Origin: Clostridia bacterium
GTDB lineage: Bacteria; Bacillota; Clostridia; Oscillospirales; Acutalibacteraceae
Assembly: GCA_900755895.1 (NCBI GenBank)
Contig: CAAEIG010000081.1
Location: forward strand, 62,001 to 126,000
DNA length: 64,000 bases
Reading direction: 5' to 3'
This document shows, piece by piece, positions 9,485 through 17,534 of this stretch. The first letter of the stretch is position 1, and each line of letters opens with the position of its first letter. The notes below the pieces were generated by a model. That model ran no database searches. It saw only the letters and a program-made list of their open reading frames with translations, and was not told the origin of the DNA. A program made the translations under genes and the position numbers.

Positions 9485-10468
9485 TCAGTTCACCGTTAGC
9501 ACAACTTTGCCTATATTTTCTCCGCGATAGAGAATGTCCTGTGCTGCTTCCGCTTCAGTGATGGGCAAGACTTTGTAAATCGTAGGTTTGATTTGCCCCG
9601 TTTCTATTTTGGGCCAAACGTTTCGTACCAGATCTGCCAAGATCTCCGCTTTGATCCGAGGAGGTCTGGAGCGCAGCGTACTTCCGATAATGCGCACGTT
9701 CCGAACATAAATGTTTTTGAGGTCAATTTCCGTGTTTTGTCCAGCTAGGGCTGCAATCATAATCCACCTGGCACCATGGTTCAGATAATGGATGCATTTT
9801 CCCATGATTTCGCCGCCCAGGCAATCAATTGCAACGTCCACGCCATGGCCACTTTCCAGTTCTGCCTTTAGGACCTGGATGATATCCTCTCTAGTGGTAA
9901 CTACCACGCGATCAGCGTTTAAGTGCTGAATCTTCGCGGCTATTTCATCTGTCAAAACAGTAGTGATCACTCTTGCTCCAAAAGCTTTTGCCATGGGAAT
10001 AATGACACTGGCAAGGCCGCTGGCGCCGGCATTCATCAGTAAGGTGTTGCCAGGCTTCAAGTTTCCTTCCATAAAGAGATTGAGGTAAGCCGTGGCAAAG
10101 GCTTCCGGAATTGCTGCCGCCTCCACAAAAGAGCAATTTTCGGGTATAGGCATCATCATGTCATATTTGACGTTGGCGTACTGAGCGTATCCACCCCCAC
10201 CCAAAAGTGCGCAAACTTTATCTCCAATTTTGTAGTTGGATTTCTCTTTGGCACCCTGAGCCATGTCTACGATGGTTCCGGCAATTTCAAGTCCCATCCA
10301 TTCAGGACAGCCGGGAGGAGGGGGATAATCGCCCTCTCGCTGCATCAAGTCCGCACGGTTTAATGCAGCCGCTTCAATTTTAATCAGGCAGTCATCCTCG
10401 CCTAAGACTGGATCCGGTACGTCGTCCCATCGAAGAGTACGATCGTTGTTGATAAGAATCGCTTTCAT
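9485..10468 (-). CDS. NAD(P)H:quinone oxidoreductase, PIG3-like (medium-chain dehydrogenase/reductase)
   Basis: Predicted 327-residue zinc-independent MDR enzyme. It begins MKAILI, has the family stretch LNRADLMQREGDYPPPPG near residues 37-54, and has a nucleotide-binding region around ASGLASVIIPMAKAFGA. This matches the TP53I3/PIG3 quinone oxidoreductase family, which transfers hydride from NADPH to quinones or enones. An AAGGGAGAGG site precedes the ATG. It lies 26 bases from the serine hydrolase gene and 24 bases after the SDR gene, so it is probably co-transcribed with the dehydroquinase-like cluster. The physiological substrate is unknown. Confidence 0.82.
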   Translation of the reverse strand: MKAILINNDRTLRWDDVPDPVLGEDDCLIKIEAAALNRADLMQREGDYPPPPGCPEWMGLEIAGTIVDMAQGAKEKSNYKIGDKVCALLGGGGYAQYANVKYDMMMPIPENCSFVEAAAIPEAFATAYLNLFMEGNLKPGNTLLMNAGASGLASVIIPMAKAFGARVITTVLTDEIAAKIQHLNADRVVVTTREDIIQVLKAELESGHGVDVAIDCLGGEIMGKCIHYLNHGARWIMIAALAGQNTEIDLKNIYVRNVRIIGSTLRSRPPRIKAEILADLVRNVWPKIETGQIKPTIYKVLPITEAEAAQDILYRGENIGKVVLTVN

Positions 10469-10492
10469 AGCCTCTCCCTTGTCGTTGCGAAA

Positions 10493-11230
10493 TCACTGTT
10501 TTTTGCGGCATCCATCAATCTGGATGTTCTGACCGGAAATGTAGTTTGCCTCCTCACTGGCAAGGAAACAAATTAAATTGGCATTTTCGTTAGCTGTCCC
10601 AGTTCTGCCCATGAAGGAGAGCTGACTGTCCTCAAAATAGTCCATGTCGCGGTTTTCTGCCGGACTTACGCTTCCCGGGGATACAGAATTCACGCAGATC
10701 CCTTGAGCAGAAACTTCTTTTGCTAGGGCTTTGGTCATGGAAATCACCGCGCCCTTTGTAGCAGAATAATGAACCATGTTTGCATTTCCATAGACGCCGG
10801 CCACAGAAGCCACATTGATGATTTTGCCATAGTGATTTTTTATCATCTCCGGCAGGACGGCTCTTGTAAAATACACCGTTCCCATAATGTTGATATCTAG
10901 GAAATTTTTCCATTCATCAGTGGAGATGTCACCAAAAGTTTTGAAGGATCTCCAGATGGCGGCGTTGTTTACTAGGATATCAATATGTCCAAAGGTGGCA
11001 TTCGCTTTTGATACCGCTCGGTACACTTCAGCTTCATCACTGATGTCGCATGGAATGGTCAGAATCCGATCTGCGTACTCTTTTAGCTCTTCTTTGACAC
11101 ATGCAAGTGTTTCCGGGTTGATATCGACCAATACCACGTTAGCCCCATTTGTGGAGAGTTTAATTGCAGTGGCTCGTCCAATCCCCACTGCCGCCCCCGT
11201 TATCAGAGCAGTTTTGTTGTTGAAGTTCAT
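10493..11230 (-). CDS. Short-chain dehydrogenase/reductase (FabG-like)
   Basis: Predicted 245-residue classical SDR. The cofactor motif TGAAVGIG lies near residues 11-18, Asp in VLVDINPE suggests NAD(H) preference, NNAA is present, and the catalytic Ser and YSATK are in the expected places. It ends with the usual ISGQNIQIDGC. The ATG has a strong AGGAGGGG site placed inside the end of the upstream dehydroquinase-like gene. It probably oxidises or reduces a hydroxyl of the compound handled by this cluster; FabG-like sequence does not predict the substrate. Confidence 0.88.
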   Translation of the reverse strand: MNFNNKTALITGAAVGIGRATAIKLSTNGANVVLVDINPETLACVKEELKEYADRILTIPCDISDEAEVYRAVSKANATFGHIDILVNNAAIWRSFKTFGDISTDEWKNFLDINIMGTVYFTRAVLPEMIKNHYGKIINVASVAGVYGNANMVHYSATKGAVISMTKALAKEVSAQGICVNSVSPGSVSPAENRDMDYFEDSQLSFMGRTGTANENANLICFLASEEANYISGQNIQIDGCRKKQ

Positions 11231-11993
11231 ATGTACCCCTCCTGATGATGTCCCTGATAGCTTTCACGTCACTTAAAAGGGGCTGAACTGGAGTTGCCAA
11301 CTCATCGTGTTCGTATACACAGAGATAGACACAACAGCCAAGCTCACCGCCCATGCGTCGCAAAATGGTACACTCACCACCGCAGAGAAATAAAAATGGT
11401 ATTTTTAACTCCCTTTTCAGCAACCGAATGATGCGAAGATTCTCGACCTGCTCATCCATAGTGGTGGCTCCGGTCACAATCTTGCAAATATCTGCGCCTC
11501 GACGTTGGTGCTCCAAAGCGATTTCAAGGACCCGATCTGCTGGAGTAAAGGTGTAAATGTGTGAAGACATCAACACTTTTGCACCTTTGGAATGAATGGT
11601 GTCAATTAGCTTTTTTTGTTTTTCGATGGCCTGTTTATCTATGGCGACCTCATCAGGTTGTCGGTCAAAGCAATCGCCCATCACATCACATAGATCTGCA
11701 CCGCATTCAGCCAGCTCAATTAGCTCTTGGGCAAGAATGTCATCTGATTTCCCAATGTTTTCTTTGGAACGGTAATCCGTCACATACACAGGTTTTTCGT
11801 TTGTGTTCGAAAACAATTTGCGGTACGTTTCCTTGTTTCGATATTCGGGTTTCATGCGTTCAAACTGCATTCCAAAGGCTTCGGCTCCCTCTGGAATAGA
11901 AAGGTCAATCAATTCGCGGATTCGCTGTGGATTGTCTGCTTGCACCATCACGGTTAGCAGTGCTTGCTCGTTTCCAAAAAAAGAACCTTTCAT
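11160..11993 (-). CDS. Type I 3-dehydroquinate dehydratase-like protein (divergent AroD fold)
   Basis: Predicted 277-residue protein with the type I dehydroquinase pattern. The catalytic His lies in MSSHIYTFTP (family SxHDFxxTP), the Schiff-base Lys in ADICKIVTGA, and the strand Arg in TDYRSKEN. The usual acidic substrate-strand motif (ExRxD) and the EGG loop are not preserved, and the FGS region reads LGCCVY, so the substrate may not be dehydroquinate. The start directly follows the stop of the upstream SDR (TGAATG). About 24 C-terminal residues run into the next gene, a 71-base overlap, probably because a stop was lost. Nearby dehydrogenases suggest cyclitol or quinate-like catabolism rather than aromatic amino acid synthesis. 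Confidence 0.72.
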   Translation of the reverse strand: MKGSFFGNEQALLTVMVQADNPQRIRELIDLSIPEGAEAFGMQFERMKPEYRNKETYRKLFSNTNEKPVYVTDYRSKENIGKSDDILAQELIELAECGADLCDVMGDCFDRQPDEVAIDKQAIEKQKKLIDTIHSKGAKVLMSSHIYTFTPADRVLEIALEHQRRGADICKIVTGATTMDEQVENLRIIRLLKRELKIPFLFLCGGECTILRRMGGELGCCVYLCVYEHDELATPVQPLLSDVKAIRDIIRRGTYELQQQNCSDNGGGSGDWTSHCN

Positions 11994-12755
11994 TCAGTTC
12001 CACCTTCCCATCGCGTTTCTGCCGCCGTCAATCATAATGTTTTCTCCGTTGATGAACTGCCCCTTGTCCGAAGCGAGGAACAGAATCAAGTCGATAACCT
12101 CCTGGGGCTGGGCGGCTCGTCCGAGCAAGGTTTTCATTCCAGACATCTCCGGTCTTGTCAGTACAGGACCGGGTGAAACGCAGATACAGCGAAAACCGTA
12201 GTTCGCTCCATATTGGGCAATGGATTTGGTTAAGCCGAACATGACGCCGCTTTTTGCAGTTGGATAATCCACGCCGTATCCATCACCCTCCATACCCGTA
12301 ATAGAGCCAATATTGACGAGTAGTCCACTTTTTTGACGACGCATATAACGACTTGCGGCATGGCAGAAATAGAATTGGCCCTTCAAGTTCACATCAATAC
12401 CCCAATCGTATATGTCAATGGGAACATCGGGAAATTCAGCATAGTTCCCACGGGCTCCTAACATACGCACGGCGGTGCCACCAGCAAAGTTACATACAAT
12501 GTCGATGCTCCCAAAGGTGTCATCAGCAATTTTGCAGGCATGCTCTACCTGGTTGTAGTCCCTTACGTCACATACTACACCGATGGCATGTCCGTCTGTA
12601 TCGGTGTTAATTTCAGCAGCTTTGTTGTTCAGAACTTCTTCTGCTACGTCACACATGACCACATTGCCGCCAAGCTTTGCCCAGTTTTGAGCAAATAACA
12701 ATCCCATACCGGAAGCAGCACCGGATACAATTGCTGTTTTGTCTAAAAAATTCAT
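11994..12755 (-). CDS. Short-chain dehydrogenase/reductase
   Basis: Predicted 253-residue SDR. The cofactor motif SGAASGMG lies near residues 11-18, CDVRD and NFAGG are present, and the catalytic Tyr/Lys appear as YPTAKSG. The C-terminus has FINGENIMIDGG. The ATG at 12755 has an AAGGAGAGG site; a longer in-frame reading would extend through the promoter and is rejected. It is the first gene of the leftward cluster and its stop abuts the next start (TGAATG), indicating translational coupling. The two SDRs in this operon are different from each other, so they probably act on successive intermediates. Confidence 0.87.
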   Translation of the reverse strand: MNFLDKTAIVSGAASGMGLLFAQNWAKLGGNVVMCDVAEEVLNNKAAEINTDTDGHAIGVVCDVRDYNQVEHACKIADDTFGSIDIVCNFAGGTAVRMLGARGNYAEFPDVPIDIYDWGIDVNLKGQFYFCHAASRYMRRQKSGLLVNIGSITGMEGDGYGVDYPTAKSGVMFGLTKSIAQYGANYGFRCICVSPGPVLTRPEMSGMKTLLGRAAQPQEVIDLILFLASDKGQFINGENIMIDGGRNAMGRWN

Positions 12756-12779
12756 AAACCATCCTCTCCTTTTTGCCCC

Positions 12780-12808
12780 ATTATAATCTTGGTATTGCCA
12801 TAGTTCAA
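12780..12808 (-). promoter_or_regulatory. Putative promoter of the SDR/dehydroquinase-like operon
   Basis: On the minus strand TTGAAC and a perfect TATAAT are separated by 17 bases, 25 bases ahead of the SDR start. The divergent AraC gene begins about 100 bases away and is a likely regulator. Confidence 0.6.
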
Positions 12809-12905
12809 TGTCAAAAATATCATTTTTTAACATTTCTGATACTATTTTAGAAAATCTGCTTGAAATAATTTTCAAAAAATGGATAATGAGATTGAGGTGA
12901 ACACA

Positions 12906-13664
12906 ATGCATCGTTTAGAGTGGATTTCCGTGAACCAAATAGAGGCCTTTACTGTAAATGCAGAAAAAGGAAAACATATTCAAATTACCAATCGCGGCAC
13001 ATTTGGTTTGTCCTTTTGTAAAAGCGGAAAGATTACCTATACCCATGGTGGAAAGACCTTTGTGTCCACTCCTGATCGAGCCGTGATATTGCCCAGGGGA
13101 GAAACTTATGAACTGTATAATAATTTGGGCGGAGAATTCCCTGTAATCAATTTTTCGTGCACGGAGCCATTTACTGATGAATTCATTGTAATTCCTCTCG
13201 ACAAAACAGAGGAATACTTTAACGACTATGAAAAAATAAGGCGGATTGGAGCAACAAAAGGAAATCGCTTAAAAATGATGAGTCTGTTTTATGGGATCTT
13301 AGCGCGATTATTAAACGAGTCCAAAGCCCAGAATCCTCACTTGGCACATGCGACTCAATATATTATTGGTCATTTGAATGATCCTACATTAACCAATGAT
13401 AAGATTGCAGAGGAAATAGGCATCAGTGAGATTTATCTTCGCCGTTTGTTCCGTGAAAACTATCGGACAACCCCAAAGCAATATATTATTGAGATCCGCA
13501 TTAAGAATGCTGGACAGCTGCTGCGGGAAAATAGACTTTCAGTCACAGAAATTGCTCTGCAGTGCGGATTTTCCAGTGTGTATCATTTCTGCCGATCGTT
13601 TAAACAATATTCAGGACTGACCCCTTCCGAATATAGAAAGCGCTATCAAGCAAATGGAATCTAG
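12906..13664 (+). CDS. AraC-family transcriptional regulator
   Basis: Predicted 252-residue soluble regulator: an N-terminal cupin-like sensor domain (about 1-140), then a C-terminal AraC double helix-turn-helix (about 155-250; motifs IAEEIGISEIYLRRLFR and IALQCGFSSVYHFCRSFK). An in-frame ATG at 12879 lacks a ribosome binding site, while GAGGTG eight bases before the ATG at 12906 supports that start. It is divergent from the SDR/dehydroquinase-like operon and shares a 150-base intergenic region with it, which makes it the best candidate for local control. The gene is clearly AT-richer than the haem genes that follow. Confidence 0.88.
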   Translation: MHRLEWISVNQIEAFTVNAEKGKHIQITNRGTFGLSFCKSGKITYTHGGKTFVSTPDRAVILPRGETYELYNNLGGEFPVINFSCTEPFTDEFIVIPLDKTEEYFNDYEKIRRIGATKGNRLKMMSLFYGILARLLNESKAQNPHLAHATQYIIGHLNDPTLTNDKIAEEIGISEIYLRRLFRENYRTTPKQYIIEIRIKNAGQLLRENRLSVTEIALQCGFSSVYHFCRSFKQYSGLTPSEYRKRYQANGI

Positions 13665-13702
13665 TGGGATGGCGTATATGTGAGGAAGAATGATTTGTAA
13701 AG

Positions 13703-13754
13703 AAAAAAGCACACCGATTTCCCCTTTTAATATGGAAATCCAGTGTGCTTTTTT
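13703..13754 (+). terminator. Bidirectional terminator between AraC gene and hemL
   Basis: Arms AAAAAAGCACAC (13703-13714) and GTGTGCTTTTTT (13743-13754) enclose further pairing (GATTTCC / GGAAATC). The A and T tracts suit termination from both convergent genes. Confidence 0.85.
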
Positions 13755-13771
13755 GCTTTATTCAGCGAATC

Positions 13772-15058
13772 TTAGCCAAGTGTGGAGAACACTTCTGTCA
13801 CAGCGGCAAGGGTTTGCTCGATATCCTCTTCGGTGTGGGCAAAGGAGAGGAACATGGCTTCAAATTGAGCTGGAGCAAGATAAATGCCGCGATTGAGCAT
13901 CTGCTCAAAATATGCAGCGTACTTCTTCAAGTCACTTTTGGAGGCCTCAGTAAAGGATTCCACAGAATCCGGAGTGAAGAAGGGGGCCACCAGGCTGCCC
14001 ACCTGATTGATCCGCACCCTAGCTCCGGTTTTCTCAGCCTCCTGACGCATGCCCTGAGCCAGACGGTCCGCCTTTTCGGAAATGGCAGTGTAGACTTCCG
14101 GGTGGGTATCAAGATAGGAAAGTTGGGCAAGGCCTGCTGCCATGGCTACCGGGTTGCCGGACAAAGTGCCTGCCTGATACACAGGGCCGCAAGGGGCCAC
14201 CTGTTCCATCAGCTCCCGGCTGCCGCAGTAAGCGCCCACAGGCATGCCACCGCCGATGATCTTACCGAAAGTGACGATGTCCGCCTTTACTCCGAAGTAT
14301 TCTTGGGCGCCGCCCTTGGCCAGACGGAATCCGGTGATAACCTCGTCAAAAATCAGTAAGGCGCCTTCCTTGTCGCACAAAGCCCGCAGTCCTTCCAAAA
14401 ATCCCGGGTTGGGACCCACCACACCCATATTGGCTGCAACGGGTTCCACGATCACACAGGCAATCTGTCCCGGGTACTGGTCAAAGAGGTTTTGCACACT
14501 TTCCAGGTGGTTGTACTGGGCGGTGAGGGTGTCCTTGGCGGTGTCCGCCGGGACGCCGGCAGAGCTGGGCTTGCCCACTTCCGCCACGGCAGAGGATCCT
14601 GCCTTGACCAGCATGGCGTCACTGTGGCCGTGGTAGCATCCCTCAAACTTGATGATCTTATCCCGGCCGGTAGCGCCTCTAGCTAAGCGCAGAGCGGACA
14701 TAACTGCCTCAGTTCCGGAATTCACCATGCGCACCATTTCAATGTTGGGAACCATGCGGATCATCAGCTCGGCGATGTCCACTTCCCGCTGAGTGGATGC
14801 GCCAAAGGACAGGCCGTCCTTCACGGCCTTCTCCACCGCTTCCCGAATCAGGGGATGGTTGTGCCCCAGGATCATGGGGCCCCAGGAGCACACATAGTCG
14901 ATGTACCGGTTGCCGTCCACATCCCAGATGTGGGAGCCATCAGCTTTGGCAATAAAGCGGGGAGTCAGCCCTACGGCACGATAGGCTCGGACGGGGCTGT
15001 TCACGCCACCGGGGAGCACTTTTTTGGCCCGTTCAAACAGGGCGGAAGAGGTGTCCAT
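13772..15058 (-). CDS. hemL: Glutamate-1-semialdehyde 2,1-aminomutase
   Basis: Predicted 428 residues, the normal length for HemL. This PLP enzyme converts glutamate-1-semialdehyde to 5-aminolevulinate, the second step of the C5 route to tetrapyrroles. PGGVNSPVRA at the N-terminus, FDEVITGFR before the cofactor, and the PLP-lysine stretch TFGKIIGGGMPVG near residue 265 are diagnostic. The start shares one base with the hemB stop (TAATG), so the two are translationally coupled. It is the last gene of the B12-riboswitch-controlled operon and ends at a bidirectional terminator. Confidence 0.97.
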   Translation of the reverse strand: MDTSSALFERAKKVLPGGVNSPVRAYRAVGLTPRFIAKADGSHIWDVDGNRYIDYVCSWGPMILGHNHPLIREAVEKAVKDGLSFGASTQREVDIAELMIRMVPNIEMVRMVNSGTEAVMSALRLARGATGRDKIIKFEGCYHGHSDAMLVKAGSSAVAEVGKPSSAGVPADTAKDTLTAQYNHLESVQNLFDQYPGQIACVIVEPVAANMGVVGPNPGFLEGLRALCDKEGALLIFDEVITGFRLAKGGAQEYFGVKADIVTFGKIIGGGMPVGAYCGSRELMEQVAPCGPVYQAGTLSGNPVAMAAGLAQLSYLDTHPEVYTAISEKADRLAQGMRQEAEKTGARVRINQVGSLVAPFFTPDSVESFTEASKSDLKKYAAYFEQMLNRGIYLAPAQFEAMFLSFAHTEEDIEQTLAAVTEVFSTLG

Positions 15059-16041
15059 TATCCGATGTCTCCTTTCTCAATGGCCTGAGCCAGTTCTTTT
15101 GCGTAATAGGTGATGAGCATATTGGCGCCCGCCCGGAAGACAGACAGGGCTGATTCGCACATGATCCGGTATTCGTCCACCAGGCCAGCTTGAGCAGCCG
15201 CTTTGATCATAGCGTATTCCCCAGAGACGGAGTAGGCTGCCATGGGCACATCAAAGGCGTCGGAGCATTCCCGGATGATGTCCAGATAGGAGAGGGCAGG
15301 TTTGACCATGATGATATCTGCACCTTCCTCCACGTCCAGAGCGCATTCTTTTAGGGCTTCCTTGCGGTTGTGGGGATCCATCTGATACCCCTTGCGGTCG
15401 CCGAAAGAGGGTGCGGAACCGGCTGCGGACCGGAAGGGTCCGTAAAACGCAGAAGCGTATTTGGCGGAATAGGCCATGATGGGCACATCCTGAAAGCCTG
15501 CTTCATCCAAGGTCCGGCGGATGGCCCCCACGCGGCCGTCCATCATATCCGAGGGAGCGACCATATCGGCGCCTGCCTGGGCGTGGGAGAGAGCAGTTTT
15601 GCACAGCAGTTCCAGGGTGGCGTCGTTATCCACCTTGTGGCCGCAAAGGGCGCCGCAGTGACCGTGATCCGTGTATTCGCACATGCACACATCGGTGATG
15701 ACGTAGAAGTCAGGATAGGCCGCTTTGATTTTGCGGATGGCCTTTTGGATCACACCCTCCGGGTCCCAGGCGGAGGAGCCCACCGAGTCCTTGTGAGCAG
15801 GGATGCCAAAGAGGATGCAGCTTTTTACGCCGGCGGCTACGCACTGGGCGATGGCTTGCTCCACGGCGTCCAGACCATACTGGTACTGGCCGGGCAGGGA
15901 GTCGATGGGGCGGGTGCCGCTGAGGGTCTCGTCCACAAAAATGGGGTAAATCAGGCTGTCGGCAGACAGGCGGGTCTCCCGGCAGAGCCTGCGAATGGTA
16001 TCGCCATCCCGAAGACGGCGAGGTCTGTGGGTCAATTCCAT
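15058..16041 (-). CDS. hemB: Delta-aminolevulinic acid dehydratase (porphobilinogen synthase)
   Basis: Predicted 327-residue enzyme that condenses two 5-aminolevulinate molecules to porphobilinogen. The two active-site lysines appear in MAYSAKYAS and in IIMVKPALSY. A cysteine-rich loop (CMCEYTDHGHCG) indicates the zinc-type active site. R-rich RPRRLRDGDTIRRL at the N-terminus is typical. It overlaps the cobA-hemD stop by 10 bases and hemL by one base. Confidence 0.97.
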   Translation of the reverse strand: MELTHRPRRLRDGDTIRRLCRETRLSADSLIYPIFVDETLSGTRPIDSLPGQYQYGLDAVEQAIAQCVAAGVKSCILFGIPAHKDSVGSSAWDPEGVIQKAIRKIKAAYPDFYVITDVCMCEYTDHGHCGALCGHKVDNDATLELLCKTALSHAQAGADMVAPSDMMDGRVGAIRRTLDEAGFQDVPIMAYSAKYASAFYGPFRSAAGSAPSFGDRKGYQMDPHNRKEALKECALDVEEGADIIMVKPALSYLDIIRECSDAFDVPMAAYSVSGEYAMIKAAAQAGLVDEYRIMCESALSVFRAGANMLITYYAKELAQAIEKGDIG

Positions 16042-17534
16042 GAGGATTCTCCTTCCACAATTCGTTGGATCAGTGCATCCATAGTGGCTTTTTCCGCGGT
16101 GATGGTGTGCAGGTTGTGCTTGCGGGCCTCTGCTTCGGTCTGCTTGCCAATGCAGGCAGCGGTGACAGAGGAGAAGTCCGTTTCTGTGCCCAATGCGGAT
16201 ACAAAGCCGGTGACGGTGGAAGCGCTGGTAAAGGTGACAATGGTCCCTTCTTTCAAAAGAGTCCGAACCTGATCGGTATTTGGAGCGGTGTATCGGGTTT
16301 CATAGCACCGAATGTCATCATAAGAAATGGTAGCTCTGTCCAAAGCATCTGTCAAGGCTTGCGTGCCCCACTCCGCTCGGAGGATAAGCACTTTTCCGGA
16401 AGGCTTGGTGTCCGCCAGCTCTTGCCCCAGATGGTCGCTGTCGTAAACCTCCGGGATCAAGTCGGCCCGCAGGCCGTGCTTTCTCAATTCCCGATCAGTT
16501 CCTGGGCCGATGGCCGCCAACTTGCTGGGGCCCAAGGCGCGCACATCCCGGTCGGTGCGGTCTAAGAAGTCCATGAGAGTGGAGACACCGGCGGGGCTGG
16601 TGAATACCAGCCATTCATAGCGACCAATTTGATCCACGGCCTCCTCCATCTCGGGGCAGGGGATGCGAGGATGGGTCTCAATGCAGGGGAACTCCGTGAC
16701 ATCCGCTCCCAGGGAGCGGAGCCGCTGGGACAAGGTGCCCGCCCGTTCTTTGGGCCGGGTGACAACAACACGTTTGCCCTTTAAGGGCAGCTGGTCAAAC
16801 CAGTCAAATTGCTGAGTGTATTCGCAGACTTCCCCCACAATGATAATAGCCGGGCTGGTGACGTGATTTCCCTTGGCGGCTTCCGGTAGGGAACTGAGTG
16901 TGGACAGGGTGACCCGCTGGGAGGGAGTGGTTCCTTTTTCCACCACTGCGGCGGGCATGTTCGGAGACATGCCCCCATCCAGCAGTCCTTGGCAGATCTC
17001 CCCCAGGGCTTTGACTCCCATGAGGAAGACCAGGGTTCCCTTGGCCTCCACCAGCGCCCGAAAGTTGATGTCCAGAGGTTTGCCAGCCCGCTGATGCCCG
17101 GTGACGATGTGCAGGGAGGAGCAGCAGTCACGATGGGTTACCGGGATGCCGGCGTAAGCGGGTACGGCAATGGCGGAGGTGATGCCGGGAATCTCCTGAA
17201 AGGGGACGCCGTGCTGGTTGAGCAGTTCCAGCTCCTCGCCACCCCGGCCGAATAGGAAGGGATCGCCCCCCTTTAGACGCACTACTTGATTGCCCTCTAA
17301 GGCTTTTTCCAGCAAGATCTGGTTGATTTGCTCCTGGGGTACCGCGTGGTGGGAGGGCTCTTTTCCCACGTTGATGCGCTGGGCATGATCCGGGATTAAA
17401 TCTAGAATGGCAGGCCCCACCAGCCGGTCATAGACCACCACATCGGCGGATTCAATGGCCCTGCGGCCTTTGAGCGTGAGCAGTTCCGGGTCCCCGGGAC
17501 CGGCACCCACCAGAATCACCTGACCTGTTTTCAT
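16032..17534 (-). CDS. cobA-hemD: Uroporphyrinogen-III C-methyltransferase / uroporphyrinogen-III synthase fusion
   Basis: Predicted 500-residue two-domain protein. Residues 1 to about 245 form a SUMT domain (VGAGPGDPELLTLKG, VVRLKGGDPFLFGRGGEE, and a later GTTPSQR) that methylates uroporphyrinogen III at C2 and C7 to precorrin-2 with SAM. Residues about 250-500 are HemD (KGKRVVVTRP, then VFTSPAGV and TFTSASTV), which closes hydroxymethylbilane to uroporphyrinogen III. The fusion channels the intermediate towards corrin or sirohaem rather than haem. Such fusions are common in clostridia. The start overlaps the hemC stop as ATGA. Confidence 0.95.
   Translation of the reverse strand: MKTGQVILVGAGPGDPELLTLKGRRAIESADVVVYDRLVGPAILDLIPDHAQRINVGKEPSHHAVPQEQINQILLEKALEGNQVVRLKGGDPFLFGRGGEELELLNQHGVPFQEIPGITSAIAVPAYAGIPVTHRDCCSSLHIVTGHQRAGKPLDINFRALVEAKGTLVFLMGVKALGEICQGLLDGGMSPNMPAAVVEKGTTPSQRVTLSTLSSLPEAAKGNHVTSPAIIIVGEVCEYTQQFDWFDQLPLKGKRVVVTRPKERAGTLSQRLRSLGADVTEFPCIETHPRIPCPEMEEAVDQIGRYEWLVFTSPAGVSTLMDFLDRTDRDVRALGPSKLAAIGPGTDRELRKHGLRADLIPEVYDSDHLGQELADTKPSGKVLILRAEWGTQALTDALDRATISYDDIRCYETRYTAPNTDQVRTLLKEGTIVTFTSASTVTGFVSALGTETDFSSVTAACIGKQTEAEARKHNLHTITAEKATMDALIQRIVEGESSWN

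Noticed and set aside
15370..16272. 300-codon plus-strand frame opposite hemB
   Set aside because: It is an antisense shadow of a clear hemB; the glycine/alanine-rich product has no motif.
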